The notes below the pieces were generated by a model that did not search any database, was not told where the DNA came from, and saw nothing but the letters and a program-made list of their open reading frames with translations. This document shows, one piece after another, positions 1 to 5,853 of a stretch of 8,894 nt of DNA; the first letter of the stretch is position 1, and each line of letters opens with the position of its first letter. Origin of the DNA: Candidatus Omnitrophota bacterium (GTDB lineage: Bacteria > Omnitrophota > Gorgyraeia > Zapsychrales > Fredricksoniimonadaceae); assembly GCA_017987425.1 (NCBI GenBank), contig JAGNTT010000071.1, positions 1 to 8,894 on the forward strand. Reading direction: 5' to 3'. The position numbers were made by a program, and so were the translations under genes.

Positions 1-2
1 CG

Positions 3-707
3 CCTAGGCTGAATGCGGATGTGGTGTATCCTTCTGCTTCGGACGGGTACATATATGACGGCGCTAAGATGATATCTGCGGAAGACAAAGCGCGGATGAC
101 AAGGTTTTTTACCGAACTGCAGAGCAAAACCACGGCCCAGATCGCGGTCGTGACTGTTGCGACAACGCAACCGGAACCCATCGAGATGTATGCCGTCGAA
201 TTATTTAAGCGTTGGGGGATCGGTCAAAAAGGAAAAGACAACGGTGTTTTGTTTGTGATCGCTCGCGATGACCGGCAGTTACGCATTGAAGTAGGTTACG
301 GGCTTGAAGGTGCTTTGCCCGACAGCATTTCCAAGAATATCATCGACAATATTGTTGTTCCGGAGTTCAAGAAATCGAATTTTTCCGTAGGAATTTTCAG
401 AGGGGCATCCGCTATTGTCAGTTTGGTGGCCAAAGAGTATAATGTCGCGGTCACTGGGGAGGAGAATCAAATACTGGACCGTGTAGGTTCATCATCCGGC
501 GACAGTGAGCTTTCTTGGTTATTTCTTTTAATTTTGTTTATCCTGATTTTACTCATTAATTCCTCCGGGCCTCGTAACCGTTCCGGTGGCGGCTATTGGT
601 ACGGTGGCTCCGGCGGCTGGGGAGGATACGGAGGAAGTTCCGGCGGAGGATTCGGCGGTTTCGGCGGCGGGATGAGCGGCGGTGGCGGTGCAAGCGGACG
701 ATGGTAG
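3..707 (+). CDS. TPM-domain (YgcG-like) membrane protein, 5' partial
   Basis: The reading frame is open from the first bases of the window, so this is the 3' part of a longer gene. A GTG at 21 could serve as a start, but the TPM fold begins only about 10 residues later and the usual N-terminal signal peptide is missing, so it probably lies upstream. The visible part has a TPM domain (formerly annotated as TPM_phosphatase), with recognisable stretches IAVVTV, GKDNGVLFVIA and RIEVGYGLEG. A single hydrophobic segment follows (WLFLLILFILILLI, about nt 516-557), then a glycine/serine-rich tail ending in GGGGASGRW, which is the classic ending of YgcG-type proteins. By family, the TPM domain would lie outside the cytoplasm, anchored by the C-terminal segment. 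The biochemical role of the family is unsettled; links to membrane-protein quality control and envelope stress have been proposed. lemA follows after 60 nt, a frequent pairing, though lemA often comes first. Family call is firm, function is not. Confidence 0.88.
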   Translation, partial: PRLNADVVYPSASDGYIYDGAKMISAEDKARMTRFFTELQSKTTAQIAVVTVATTQPEPIEMYAVELFKRWGIGQKGKDNGVLFVIARDDRQLRIEVGYGLEGALPDSISKNIIDNIVVPEFKKSNFSVGIFRGASAIVSLVAKEYNVAVTGEENQILDRVGSSSGDSELSWLFLLILFILILLINSSGPRNRSGGGYWYGGSGGWGGYGGSSGGGFGGFGGGMSGGGGASGRW

Positions 708-767
708 TTGTGATATGAAAATGTTGTTCACGGTTGTTGTGTCAAGACTCCAAGAAAGGAATCCAAA

Positions 768-1334
768 ATGAAAAATTTTCTAGTGGGTATTGCTGTTCTT
801 GCTGTGCTGGGACTGATGGCTTTCGGCTGGTATAAGAACGGTTATAACCGCATGATCGGTCTGGATGAGCAGGTTAAATCGTCATGGGCTCAGGTGGAAA
901 ATCAGCTGCAGCGCCGGTTCGATTTGATCCCCAACCTGGTTAACACGGTCAAAGGATATGCCAGTCATGAAAGCAATCTTTTTACCGAAGTGACAAAGCT
1001 TCGTACTCAGTGGGCGGCTGCCCCGACGGTCCAGGAAAAGGTTGAGACTGCCAATCAGTTTTCGGGCGTACTTTCAAGATTGATCGCTGTTTCGGAAAAT
1101 TATCCGGACCTTAAAGCCAATCAGAATTTTCTAGAGCTCCAGGCCCAGCTGGAAGGTACGGAAAACCGAATTTCCGTTGAACGCATGCGTTACAATCAGG
1201 CCGTTCAGTCGTTTAATGCATATCAGCGATCTTTTTTTGGGCGGTTTTTTGCATCGCAGACTGGTTTGACCCAGCCGGCTGTTTACTACAAGGTTGAAGA
1301 AAAAACCAAGGAAGTTCCGCAAGTTACGTTTTAA
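768..1334 (+). CDS. lemA: LemA family membrane protein
   Basis: This 188-residue protein matches the LemA family in length and layout. It has one N-terminal membrane segment (about residues 4-21, FLVGIAVLAVLGLMAFGW). A long helical domain follows with the family hallmarks: LDEQVKSSWAQVENQLQRR near 32-50, then DLIPNLVNTVKGYASHE, and later ENRISVERMRYNQAVQSFN and AYYK-like residues near the C-terminus (AVYYKVEE). LemA proteins are expected to sit with a short outside N-terminus and a large helical cytoplasmic domain; their molecular function is not known. The ATG is preceded by AAAGGA (755-760) at a 7-nt spacing. The gene sits between a TPM-domain protein and gpmI. Order TPM then LemA is the reverse of many genomes. 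No regulatory site is evident in the 60-nt spacer upstream, so it is probably co-transcribed with the TPM gene. Confidence 0.93.
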   Translation: MKNFLVGIAVLAVLGLMAFGWYKNGYNRMIGLDEQVKSSWAQVENQLQRRFDLIPNLVNTVKGYASHESNLFTEVTKLRTQWAAAPTVQEKVETANQFSGVLSRLIAVSENYPDLKANQNFLELQAQLEGTENRISVERMRYNQAVQSFNAYQRSFFGRFFASQTGLTQPAVYYKVEEKTKEVPQVTF

Positions 1335-1358
1335 TTTATCTTTTAAGGAGCCATAGCT

Positions 1359-2987
1359 ATGTCGTTAGAATTACCTCACATTAAAAATTTTTCAGGGCGT
1401 CAGGGGCCTGTGCTTTTGGTCATCATGGACGGTGTCGGTTTGGGCAAACGGGATGACAGCGACGGTGTATTTCTCGCCAAAACCCCCACACTTGATGATT
1501 TGATGAAAAGCAAACTCTATACCACGCTCAAGGCCCACGGAACCGCTGTCGGCATGCCGTCCGATGACGACATGGGAAACAGTGAGGTGGGTCACAACGC
1601 GCTCGGTGCCGGACGCGTGTTCGACCAGGGCGCCAAACTTGTCAAGAAATCCATCGAGTCCGGTGAGATTTTCAAGACCGAAACATGGAATAAACTGGTT
1701 GCCCGGGTCAAAGACAACAACAAGTATTTCCATTTCATCGGTCTTTTGTCCGATGGTAATGTTCATTCTCACATCGATCAGCTTTTGGCTATGTTGACTG
1801 AGATCGCCAAAGAAGGCGTTAAGAATGCCTGTATTCACGCACTTTTAGACGGCCGCGATGTTCATGAAAAGTCCGCGCCTATTTATATCGAAAAGACGGA
1901 AAAACATCTGGCTGAATTGAATAAGAAATTCGACGCCAATTTTAAAATTGCCTCGGGCGGCGGCCGCATGGTGACCACCATGGACAGATATAATGCCGAC
2001 TGGAGTATTGTTGAGCGCGGATGGAAAGCTCATGTGTTGGGCGAAGGAAGAAGATTTTCATCCGCACTGGAAGCTGTCGAAACGTATTACAAGGAAGACC
2101 CGAAAATTACCGATCAGTATTTGGATTCTTTTGTGATTGAAGATGACGGCAGTCCGGTAGGAACAATCGAAGACGGTGACAGTGTTGTCATGATTAATTT
2201 CAGAGGCGACCGCGCGATCGAGATTTCCATGGCTTTCGAGCAGAAGGATTTCAACAAGTTTGACCGCAAACGCGTTCCGGACGTTCTGTTTGCCGGGATG
2301 ATGCAATATGACGGCGATCTGCACATTCCGAAACATTTCCTCGTTAATCCGCCGCTCATCGACCACACCGTGGGCGAGTATATGTGCGCCAATAATATTC
2401 CGGCCTTCGCCATTTCTGAAACGCAGAAATACGGGCACGTCACTTATTTCTGGAACGGAAACAAATCGGGATACATCAACAAGGATATTGAAACATATGT
2501 GGAGATTCCTTCCGATAGAATCCGTTTCGATCAGGCTCCGCGCATGAAGGCCGATGAGATCACAGACAAAACCATCGAGCTTTTGAAGAGCGGCAAGTAC
2601 CGGTTCGGACGTATCAATTATCCCAACGGCGACATGGTCGGCCATACCGGTATTCCGGAAGCGATCATTACATCCGTCGAAGCTGTGGATGAGGGTCTGA
2701 CCAAGATTCTTAAGGTCATTGAGGAATTAAACGGGGTTGCCGTCGTGCTTGCCGATCACGGGAATGCCGATGAAATGTTTACCGTCAAAGGCGGAAAGAG
2801 AATCGTTTCGACCGCGCATTCGCTTAATCCGGTTCCGTGCGCGATTGTTGATCCTTCTTATAAGGGAGAATATGAATTCGCGGATTTGAAGGAAAAGGGT
2901 CTTGCGAATGTGGCCGCGACTCTTTTAAATCTTCTGGGATTGGAGCAGCCGAAGGAATACGCGTCTTCGTTGATTGTTTTTAAATAA
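1359..2987 (+). CDS. gpmI: 2,3-bisphosphoglycerate-independent phosphoglycerate mutase (plant-like long form)
   Basis: Interconverts 3-phosphoglycerate and 2-phosphoglycerate in glycolysis/gluconeogenesis, in the cytoplasm, using two divalent metal ions (typically Mn2+) and a phosphoserine intermediate. The visible active-site set is complete: metal ligand D24 in VIMDGVG, nucleophile S75 in MGNSEVGH, substrate-binding LLDGRDVH and NFRGDR, metal ligands D425 and H429 in NGDMVGHTG, D466 and H467 in ADHGNADEM, and H487 in TAHSLNP. At 542 residues it is longer than the roughly 510-residue E. coli/Bacillus type. Stretches such as GNSEVGHNALGAGR, MMQYDGDLHIP, SETQKYGHVTYFWNGN and GLANVAATLLNLLG recall the plant/trypanosomatid-like branch, which also occurs in some bacteria; this is judged from memory of those sequences. 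The start is an ATG with AAGGAG (1345-1350) 8 nt upstream, and lemA ends only 24 nt before. A strong terminator follows at 3068-3110. Confidence 0.97.
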   Translation: MSLELPHIKNFSGRQGPVLLVIMDGVGLGKRDDSDGVFLAKTPTLDDLMKSKLYTTLKAHGTAVGMPSDDDMGNSEVGHNALGAGRVFDQGAKLVKKSIESGEIFKTETWNKLVARVKDNNKYFHFIGLLSDGNVHSHIDQLLAMLTEIAKEGVKNACIHALLDGRDVHEKSAPIYIEKTEKHLAELNKKFDANFKIASGGGRMVTTMDRYNADWSIVERGWKAHVLGEGRRFSSALEAVETYYKEDPKITDQYLDSFVIEDDGSPVGTIEDGDSVVMINFRGDRAIEISMAFEQKDFNKFDRKRVPDVLFAGMMQYDGDLHIPKHFLVNPPLIDHTVGEYMCANNIPAFAISETQKYGHVTYFWNGNKSGYINKDIETYVEIPSDRIRFDQAPRMKADEITDKTIELLKSGKYRFGRINYPNGDMVGHTGIPEAIITSVEAVDEGLTKILKVIEELNGVAVVLADHGNADEMFTVKGGKRIVSTAHSLNPVPCAIVDPSYKGEYEFADLKEKGLANVAATLLNLLGLEQPKEYASSLIVFK

Positions 2988-2999
2988 ATGGATTTGTGT

Positions 3000-3029
3000 T
3001 TGACAGATACGGACAGCTAAATTTATAAT
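3000..3029 (+). promoter_or_regulatory. Consensus sigma-70-type promoter upstream of csp
   Basis: A perfect -35 hexamer TTGACA (3000-3005) and a perfect -10 hexamer TATAAT (3024-3029) are separated by 18 nt. Transcription would be expected to start near 3036. The promoter lies just after the gpmI stop codon and points at the cold-shock gene, giving a leader of about 144 nt. It also lies upstream of the intrinsic terminator at 3068-3110, so transcription started here meets a terminator after only about 30 nt. Confidence 0.8.
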
Positions 3030-3035
3030 CTTGTT

Positions 3036-3105
3036 GTCCTTATGATTGCGCCTAACTATCCATTTTGAAAAGCCGTTGAGATTATATCTCGGCGGCTTTT
3101 TTTTA
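3036..3105 (+). ncRNA. Possible ~70-nt small RNA or csp leader attenuator
   Basis: The interval is bounded by a consensus promoter (3000-3029) and a strong intrinsic terminator (3068-3110), which together define a short non-coding transcript. It would have about 32 nt of unstructured 5' sequence followed by a 15-bp hairpin and a U-tract. Two readings are possible: a free-standing small RNA, or the terminated form of the csp leader, with readthrough giving csp mRNA. I recognise no known RNA family. The transcript is inferred only from the two flanking signals. Confidence 0.35.
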
Positions 3106-3110
3106 TTTTT
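3068..3110 (+). terminator. Strong intrinsic terminator between gpmI and csp
   Basis: The arm AAAAGCCGTTGAGAT (3068-3082) pairs with ATCTCGGCGGCTTTT (3086-3100) across a 3-nt TAT loop. The stem is 15 bp long with two G-U pairs and no mismatch. A run of eight T residues from 3097 to 3104 and a further T-rich stretch to 3110 follow. It can end gpmI transcription, but it also lies downstream of the promoter at 3000-3029, inside the presumed csp leader. No coding sequence overlaps it. Confidence 0.9.
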
Positions 3111-3130
3111 CGCATTTGTGTTGGTAATAG

Positions 3131-3171
3131 CCGGAATGTCTCCGGAAAAAGATCCTGGTGATCTAAGGAGG
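3131..3171 (+). promoter_or_regulatory. Structured csp leader with hairpins abutting a strong Shine-Dalgarno
   Basis: Two short perfect hairpins precede the cold-shock gene: CCGGA/TCCGG (3131-3145, 5-nt loop) and AGATC/GATCT (3150-3164, 5-nt loop). The second ends exactly where the Shine-Dalgarno AAGGAGG (3165-3171) begins. An alternative pairing of TCCT (3153-3156) with AGGA (3166-3169) would mask the Shine-Dalgarno and is incompatible with the second hairpin. The Shine-Dalgarno sits 8 nt before the ATG at 3180, which decides that start over the in-frame TTG at 3174. The hairpins are plain in the sequence; a switching role is inference. Confidence 0.45.
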
Positions 3172-3179
3172 TTTTGGGG

Positions 3180-3386
3180 ATGATCAAAGGAAAGGTGAAG
3201 TGGTTCAATAATCAAAAAGGGTATGGTTTTATCGTTGCTGAAGAGGGCAGTTCCGATATTTTTGTTCATTATTCCACTATTCAAGGTGACGGCTATAAGA
3301 CTTTGTCGCCCGGACAGGACGTTCAATTCGAGCTGATCAAAGGGGATAAGGGCGAGCAGGCGCAAAATGTCTGTAAAGTAGTCTGA
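3180..3386 (+). CDS. Cold-shock domain protein (CspA family)
   Basis: A single-domain cold-shock protein of 68 residues, the usual family length. Proteins of this kind bind single-stranded RNA or DNA and act as RNA chaperones that melt structure, some of them as transcription antiterminators. The nucleic-acid binding motifs are visible: KWFN near the N-terminus, RNP1 as KGYGFI (residues 14-19) and RNP2 as DIFVHYS, followed by the SPGQDVQFEL strand. The ATG at 3180 is chosen because a strong AAGGAGG lies 8 nt upstream; a TTG two codons earlier would be only 2 nt from it. The gene has its own consensus promoter at 3000-3029, a long structured leader and its own terminator at 3406-3441, so it is monocistronic. 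I cannot tell which Csp paralogue it is or whether it is cold-induced. Confidence 0.96.
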   Translation: MIKGKVKWFNNQKGYGFIVAEEGSSDIFVHYSTIQGDGYKTLSPGQDVQFELIKGDKGEQAQNVCKVV

Positions 3387-3405
3387 TCAACCCACGCTTT
3401 CTAAG

Positions 3406-3441
3406 AAGCTCTTCGCCATCCAGGCGGAGAGCTTTTATTTT
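3406..3441 (+). terminator. Intrinsic terminator after csp
   Basis: The arm AAGCTCTTCGCC (3406-3417) pairs with GGCGGAGAGCTT (3423-3434) across a 5-nt loop. The stem is 12 bp with one G-U pair and is followed by TTTTATTTT (3433-3441). It begins 19 nt after the csp stop codon and separates csp from the prmA-led gene run. Confidence 0.88.
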
Positions 3442-3456
3442 GTCTGAGATCCGCTG

Positions 3457-3490
3457 TTGACGGTTTTGATTTATATAGTTAGTCTAATAT
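3457..3490 (+). promoter_or_regulatory. Weak candidate promoter for the prmA operon
   Basis: The prmA run follows a strong terminator and should have its own promoter in 3442-3519. The best -35 is TTGACG (3457-3462). Candidate -10 boxes are TATAGT (3474-3479), TCTAAT (3483-3488) and TAATAT (3485-3490), but the spacers (11, 20 and 22 nt) are all off the optimum. The region is A/T-rich as promoters tend to be. I can only say a promoter is expected here. Confidence 0.3.
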
Positions 3491-3519
3491 GTATTCATTA
3501 ATAATCCATTCGATCAAAT

Positions 3520-4404
3520 ATGCCGTCTTCCGTCATCAAACAGAAAATATTTGAAGTCTCCGTGGACATTCCAAAGACACCGCGGGCGGCTCTTGAAGTC
3601 ATTCAAACCATTCTGGTCAAACTTGGCATTCCTTTGCAGGAAGTCATTGAGCAGGAAATTAATGGGCGCAGAAGCTTGTCATTTTATTGTCCCACACGAA
3701 AATCAGCGGAATCATTTGTTTCGAAGCTCAGTCAGCTCAAATGGCGCGGCCTGCGTGTCCATTCGGATATTCTTTATCGGGATGATTGGTTGACGCGCTG
3801 GAAGAAAGACTGGAAGCCGTTTGCTTTGACGAAACAGATCGACATCGTTCCCGTCTGGTGCCGCAAGGATTACCGAGAGGGCAAACGTACTTTTATCCTA
3901 CTGGATACGATCAGCTCTTTTGGAACCGGACTGCACGAAACCACGCGTTTTATGGCCCAGTTCATTGAGATGCTTAAAGGTAAATTTGATTCCTGTCTGG
4001 ATATCGGAACAGGGACAGGTATACTGGCGCTGGTCGCGCTCAAAGGCGGGGCGCCTGATGTACACGCGATCGATCTCGATGATATGTGCATCAAGGCCGC
4101 GTCCGCCAATTTCAAGGTGAACGGCTATTCGAATAAAAACATCAAACTTAAAAATATTTTCGATTTTAAGGCTAAAGATCAATTCGATTTTGTCTGCGCG
4201 AATCTTGTCACGCACGATCTTGTTGAAATGAAGAATCAGATTCTCGCCTGTGTAAGGCCCCAAGGGTGGCTTGCGGTCTCCGGGATATCTTTGGAGAATC
4301 TTCCGCTTCTTCGTCGGGGATTTTCGAATCTTCCTTTGCGGTGCGTTAAAATCAAGAAAGGTACGAAGTGGGCGGCGGTGCTGTTTAAACGGCATCAGGA
4401 GTAA
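3520..4404 (+). CDS. prmA: PrmA-like ribosomal protein L11 methyltransferase
   Basis: A 294-residue, SAM-dependent methyltransferase with PrmA architecture: an N-terminal ferredoxin-like region of about 90 residues that recognises L11, then a Rossmann-fold domain. Family landmarks in order are DDWLTRWKKDWKPF (about 88-101), LLDTISSFGTGLHETTRF (127-144, standing for the usual LDPGMAFGTGTHPTT), the SAM-binding loop LDIGTGTG (160-167), the acidic end of the second strand AIDLDD, and CANLVTHDL (226-234, standing for the usual ANI/L motif). Known members tri-methylate ribosomal protein L11 in the cytoplasm. Several signature positions are altered (M to S before FGTG, T to L and P to E after it), so the substrate is less certain than the fold. 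The ATG at 3520 has no Shine-Dalgarno, and an in-frame stop at 3502 rules out a longer form. It leads a run that continues with a GGQ protein 22 nt later. Confidence 0.85.
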   Translation: MPSSVIKQKIFEVSVDIPKTPRAALEVIQTILVKLGIPLQEVIEQEINGRRSLSFYCPTRKSAESFVSKLSQLKWRGLRVHSDILYRDDWLTRWKKDWKPFALTKQIDIVPVWCRKDYREGKRTFILLDTISSFGTGLHETTRFMAQFIEMLKGKFDSCLDIGTGTGILALVALKGGAPDVHAIDLDDMCIKAASANFKVNGYSNKNIKLKNIFDFKAKDQFDFVCANLVTHDLVEMKNQILACVRPQGWLAVSGISLENLPLLRRGFSNLPLRCVKIKKGTKWAAVLFKRHQE

Positions 4405-4413
4405 GTCCGTACA

Positions 4414-4419
4414 AAGGAG
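4414..4419 (+). promoter_or_regulatory. Ribosome binding site that sets the GGQ-protein start
   Basis: AAGGAG lies 7 nt before the ATG at 4427. It supports that start over an open frame reaching back to 4271, which would overlap the end of prmA by 134 nt. Confidence 0.75.
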
Positions 4420-4426
4420 TGTGTTT

Positions 4427-4852
4427 ATGCTTATCGGATCAGATAAAGAAAAGAAATTAAAAGTGAAGATGGAAAAACTGCACATCAGCGATCATGATAT
4501 CGAGGAGGTCTTCAGCCGTTCCAGCGGGCCGGGAGGGCAGAATGTCAATAAGGTGGAAACCTGCGTGACGCTTCTTCACCGTCCCACGGGAATCACCGTC
4601 AAGTGCCAGGAGCACCGAACCCAGCATGCCAACCGGTTTTTTGCGCGAGAACAGCTGGTCGAAGCAGTCGACCATTTTCACAAGGAACAGCGACGCCTGA
4701 AACGTCACAAAGAAGAAAAGGTCCGCCGTCAAACCAGAAAAAAACCGACGGCGCTCAAAGAAAAGATCCTGGAGTTAAAACATAAGAATGCGGAAAAGAA
4801 AAAAGAGCGGGCGTTGAGTAAAGTCACCAAATGGGAAGAAGAGACTCAATAG
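4427..4852 (+). CDS. Stand-alone GGQ release-factor-like protein (ArfB / mtRF-R type)
   Basis: A 141-residue protein carrying only the catalytic peptidyl-tRNA hydrolysis domain of class I release factors, with no codon-recognition domain. The motif SSGPGGQNVNK (residues 32-42) contains the universal GGQ, at 36-38. TGITVKCQEHRTQHANR (54-70) follows, the usual continuation in RF1/RF2-like proteins. The C-terminal third (about 85-141) is a very basic, probably helical tail (RRLKRHKEEKVRRQTRKK) of the kind that reaches into the ribosomal mRNA channel in ArfB/ICT1. By family, it should release peptides from stalled ribosomes or from peptidyl-tRNA. The GPGGQ...VKC pattern and short N-terminus look closer to the mitochondrial mtRF-R (C12orf65) group than to E. 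coli ArfB; that is my impression from memory. It lies 22 nt after prmA and 9 nt before moaC, so co-transcription is likely. Confidence 0.88.
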   Translation: MLIGSDKEKKLKVKMEKLHISDHDIEEVFSRSSGPGGQNVNKVETCVTLLHRPTGITVKCQEHRTQHANRFFAREQLVEAVDHFHKEQRRLKRHKEEKVRRQTRKKPTALKEKILELKHKNAEKKKERALSKVTKWEEETQ

Positions 4853-4856
4853 GAGG
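4851..4856 (+). promoter_or_regulatory. Ribosome binding site that sets the moaC TTG start
   Basis: AGGAGG overlaps the stop codon of the GGQ gene and lies 5 nt before the TTG at 4862. No ATG or GTG is placed as well, so it supports a TTG start and translational coupling with the gene upstream. Confidence 0.75.
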
Positions 4857-4861
4857 AAAAT

Positions 4862-5332
4862 TTGGCTTCAGTAAAGGTGGATAAATGCGCGGGGATGGTC
4901 GATATCAGCGACAAGGCGGTTACTAAACGCCGGGCGATCGCGGCCGGAGCGGTAATTTTTGATTCAAAGGCGTTTAGCCTTTTCGTGCGCCAGGGATCAC
5001 CCAAGGGAAATGTATTTGAGACGGCGAAGATCGCCGGGATCATGGCGGCCAAATCGACGCCGTCAATTATTCCGTTGTGTCATCCGTTGGCTCTGGATAA
5101 GGTCAATGTCAGTCTTGAGGTTGTGAAGTCGAAACGCGCTGTTGTCGTGACCGTTGAGGTAGTTTCAACGGGCAAGACCGGCGTCGAGATGGAAGCGCTC
5201 GCGGCCGTATGCGCCGCCTGCCTGACCGTCTATGATATGATGAAATGGTCCGGACAGACCATGAAGATAGACGAGGTCAGGCTGATACATAAAAGCGGCG
5301 GCAAAAGCGGGACCTTTGAACGCAGAAAGTAA
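4862..5332 (+). CDS. moaC: Cyclic pyranopterin monophosphate synthase MoaC
   Basis: Second enzyme of molybdenum cofactor biosynthesis: turns 3',8-cyclo-7,8-dihydro-GTP made by MoaA into cyclic pyranopterin monophosphate, in the cytoplasm. At 156 residues it is of normal length. Visible family motifs are MVDISDKAVTKRRAIAAG (12-29), PKGNVFETAKIAGIMAAK (47-64), the active-site IPLCHPL (70-76), TGKTGVEMEAL (103-113), the catalytic pair D125 and K128 in VYDMMK, and the C-terminal KSGGKSG (144-150). All expected catalytic residues are present. The start is a TTG with AGGAGG 5 nt upstream. No other molybdopterin gene is in the window, so moaC looks like a detached member of the pathway placed behind translation genes. 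The radical SAM gene at 6703 is not MoaA, because it lacks MoaA's C-terminal second-cluster motif and ending. Confidence 0.97.
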   Translation: MASVKVDKCAGMVDISDKAVTKRRAIAAGAVIFDSKAFSLFVRQGSPKGNVFETAKIAGIMAAKSTPSIIPLCHPLALDKVNVSLEVVKSKRAVVVTVEVVSTGKTGVEMEALAAVCAACLTVYDMMKWSGQTMKIDEVRLIHKSGGKSGTFERRK

Positions 5333-5358
5333 GTCTTGAACAAGGGATCAATCTATTG

Positions 5359-5853
5359 ATGGAAAAGTCTCCGCTCATCATCTCGTTACAGCTTCTTGCC
5401 CAACGCCGTGACCGCACAGTGGTTTCTTTCTACGTTTTATTCTTCGTTGTTATTATGACGATTGCGCTGGCAAGCTTTTCACCGGTCCTTCAAAGGACGG
5501 CCATGCGGAAGTTTCATTTTTTACCGCGGCCGTTTGCCGAATGGGCGCTGTCGCAATTCTTTCCGTCAATGTACAACTTCCATAACGAGATTCTTTTTTC
5601 TCCGCGCCTGATGCCTTCCGATTTCAGGCAGCCCCGGGAGCGTGATCAAATTATTTTTACGGTGAATCATTATCCATTGCGGATGGTTTATTATTCCCTG
5701 TTACGGCAGGATATTTTCCGAAAACTGCCGGTATACGTGTATACCCGTACACTTTTCCGCGGGCAGGAAATTGTTTCTTCGTATATCGTCACGCCGGTAG
5801 ACCGCGTCACCCATATCATGCTGCTCAATGCCTATGAACGTTTCAACCGGTAA
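5359..5853 (+). CDS. Single-pass membrane protein of unknown function
   Basis: I do not recognise this 164-residue protein with confidence. It has a short basic N-terminus (QRRDR near 15-19), one strong membrane segment (about 21-42), and a soluble C-terminal domain. The positive charge before the membrane segment predicts N-inside, C-outside topology. A stretch FFPSMYNFHNEILFSP (67-82) has the look of the aromatic-P...N...F-A/S-P motif of DUF5819 proteins, which as I recall are often encoded next to HTTM proteins; the gene that follows is HTTM-like, which fits. A second part (about 96-148) reads as beta strands. The ATG at 5359 is preferred to the adjacent TTG at 5356; AAGGGA (5342-5347) is 11 nt upstream. 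It lies 26 nt after moaC and overlaps the next gene by 26 nt, so the two are probably made together. Confidence 0.75.
   Translation: MEKSPLIISLQLLAQRRDRTVVSFYVLFFVVIMTIALASFSPVLQRTAMRKFHFLPRPFAEWALSQFFPSMYNFHNEILFSPRLMPSDFRQPRERDQIIFTVNHYPLRMVYYSLLRQDIFRKLPVYVYTRTLFRGQEIVSSYIVTPVDRVTHIMLLNAYERFNR

Noticed and set aside
583..704. Glycine-codon repeats in the TPM gene as a possible tandem DNA repeat.
   Set aside because: It is an irregular low-complexity glycine/serine coding tail typical of the family, not a discrete repeat array.
2058..2645. Open frame of 195 codons on the - strand inside gpmI, with another at 1392-1838.
   Set aside because: Both lie within a clearly functional gpmI, have no ribosome binding site or family signature, and follow from the codon pattern of the + strand.
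3049..3082. GCCTAAC at 3050-3056 resembles one end of an integron attC site.
   Set aside because: No matching GTTRRRY core follows at a suitable distance (the nearest is GTTGAGA at 3075, which fails at its last base), the internal arms are absent, and the stretch is better explained by the terminator.
3174..3179. TTG start two codons before the csp ATG.
   Set aside because: It is only 2 nt from the Shine-Dalgarno, while ATG 3180 has an 8-nt spacing and gives the usual Csp N-terminus.
4271..4426. In-frame upstream extension of the GGQ protein by 52 residues.
   Set aside because: It would overlap the end of prmA by 134 nt and has no homologous look, whereas ATG 4427 has a well-placed AAGGAG.
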